Source of the DNA: Alphaproteobacteria bacterium | GTDB taxonomy: Bacteria; Pseudomonadota; Alphaproteobacteria; Rhodospirillales; Magnetospirillaceae | Length of the DNA stretch: 6,027 bases | NCBI GenBank assembly: GCA_015232485.1 | Contig: JADFZP010000218.1 | Location: 1 to 6,027 of the forward strand | Direction of reading: 5' to 3' | Shown: positions 5,869-6,027 of the stretch, piece after piece | Position numbering within the stretch: the stretch's first letter is position 1 | Layout: every line of letters begins with the position of its first letter | Translations under genes and position numbers: made by a program | Notes under the pieces: model-generated | The model's input: the letters and a program-made list of their open reading frames with translations, nothing else | Database searches by the model: none | What the model was told of the DNA's origin: nothing

Positions 5869-5965
5869 AACACCAAGGACACCAAGGACACCAAGGCAAA
5901 CGGAGCCAGGGCGCGCGATGTCGTCCCCCTCCTGGTTTCTTGGTGTCCTTTGTGTCCTTGGTGTT
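5869..5965. repeat. Long imperfect inverted repeat between era and recO
   Basis: The 27-base arm at 5869-5895 and the 27-base arm at 5939-5965 are reverse complements at 26 of 27 positions; the one mismatch pairs C5883 with T5951. The 43-base spacer holds a further short pairing, CCAGG (5906-5910) with CCTGG (5931-5935). The arms are built from the 9-base unit CACCAAGGA, repeated almost three times without change in the left arm (5871-5896). The second unit is altered in the right arm. CACCAAGGA-type runs resemble dispersed intergenic repeats I associate with other bacterial genomes, but I cannot search for copies. In the leftward transcript it would form a long stable hairpin in the spacer between era and recO. 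It has no T tract, so it is more likely a mobile or dispersed palindromic repeat, or an mRNA processing or stability element, than a terminator. Confidence 0.85.
5871..5896. repeat. 9-base tandem repeat, nearly three copies
   Basis: CACCAAGGA occurs at 5871-5879 and 5880-5888 and, lacking its last base, at 5889-5896, all identical. It forms the left arm of the palindrome 5869-5965. Because the unit is a multiple of three, the recO frame reads straight through it as VSLVSLV, which gives a false upstream extension of that gene. Copy number could vary by slippage. Confidence 0.85.
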
Positions 5966-5972
5966 GAAAACT

Positions 5973-6026
5973 TCACACGTCGAATTCCAGCCCCATGTCG
6001 CGGTAGCGTTCGCGGTCGTCGAGCCA
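5973..6026 (-). CDS. era: GTPase Era, C-terminal tail (gene runs off right edge)
   Basis: The minus-strand frame from the right edge encodes WLDDRERYRDMGLEFDV and stops at TGA (5973-5975). The W-x-DD-x-ERYR-x-MGLEF ending matches the C-terminus of alphaproteobacterial Era, just after its RNA-binding KH domain. Era is an essential GTPase that binds 16S rRNA 3' ends and aids 30S ribosome assembly. The position directly upstream of recO fits the common rnc-era-recO order and supports the call. The usual spacing to recO is short; here 135 bases separate the stop from the recO ATG, most of it the palindromic repeat. Only 17 residues are visible. Confidence 0.8.
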   Translation of the reverse strand, partial: WLDDRERYRDMGLEFDV

Positions 6027-6027
6027 G

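Noticed and set aside
5838..5894. N-terminal extension of RecO from a TTG codon
   Set aside because: The added residues come from the CACCAAGGA repeat, and the family start matches ATG 5837.
5869..5965. CRISPR array or intrinsic terminator
   Set aside because: The period is 9 bases with no spacers, so it is not CRISPR. No T tract follows the stem in the direction of transcription, so it is not a canonical terminator.

Overview
The window reads as ordinary core-plus-transport chromosome of a high-GC alphaproteobacterium. A Rhodospirillales or Magnetospirillum-like host is the best guess, from the era-recO-parC gene order, the style of the RecO and ParC proteins, and the strong G/C bias at third codon positions. 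I cannot confirm the species from sequence alone. I found no phage, insertion sequence, CRISPR array, toxin system or obvious new defence system.

Layout from left to right: the last 18 codons of a plus-strand gene (3-59) end just before an intrinsic terminator (78-104). A REP-like double-hairpin repeat follows (133-183). Everything from 225 to the right edge is read leftward, on the minus strand. In transcription order, starting from the right edge, it is: the C-terminal tail of the GTPase era (5973-6026), a 135-bp spacer holding a large imperfect palindrome (5869-5965), recO (5133-5837), parC (2871-5093), bioY (2233-2811), the small TRAP permease dctQ (1653-2213) and the large TRAP permease dctM (225-1649). 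The region is densely coding. No gap exceeds 300 bases; the longest are 60-224 (terminator plus repeat) and 5838-5972 (palindrome).

There are two functional blocks. The era-recO-parC block is housekeeping: ribosome assembly, recombinational repair and chromosome decatenation. parC appears to have its own sigma70-like promoter inside the end of recO. The bioY-dctQ-dctM block is membrane transport: a biotin-type ECF S-component followed, at gaps of 19 and 3 bases, by the two membrane subunits of a TRAP transporter of the mannitol/chloroaromatic (FcbT-like) class. No TRAP substrate-binding protein gene and no ECF ATPase or EcfT gene is visible. The binding protein must lie elsewhere; one weak possibility is that the truncated plus-strand gene at the left edge is its tail.

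The points most worth a second look are the palindrome separating era from recO, the three related hairpins at the left end, the bioY-TRAP linkage without a binding protein, a deviating C-terminal motif in BioY, and an alanine at the quinolone-contact serine position of ParC.
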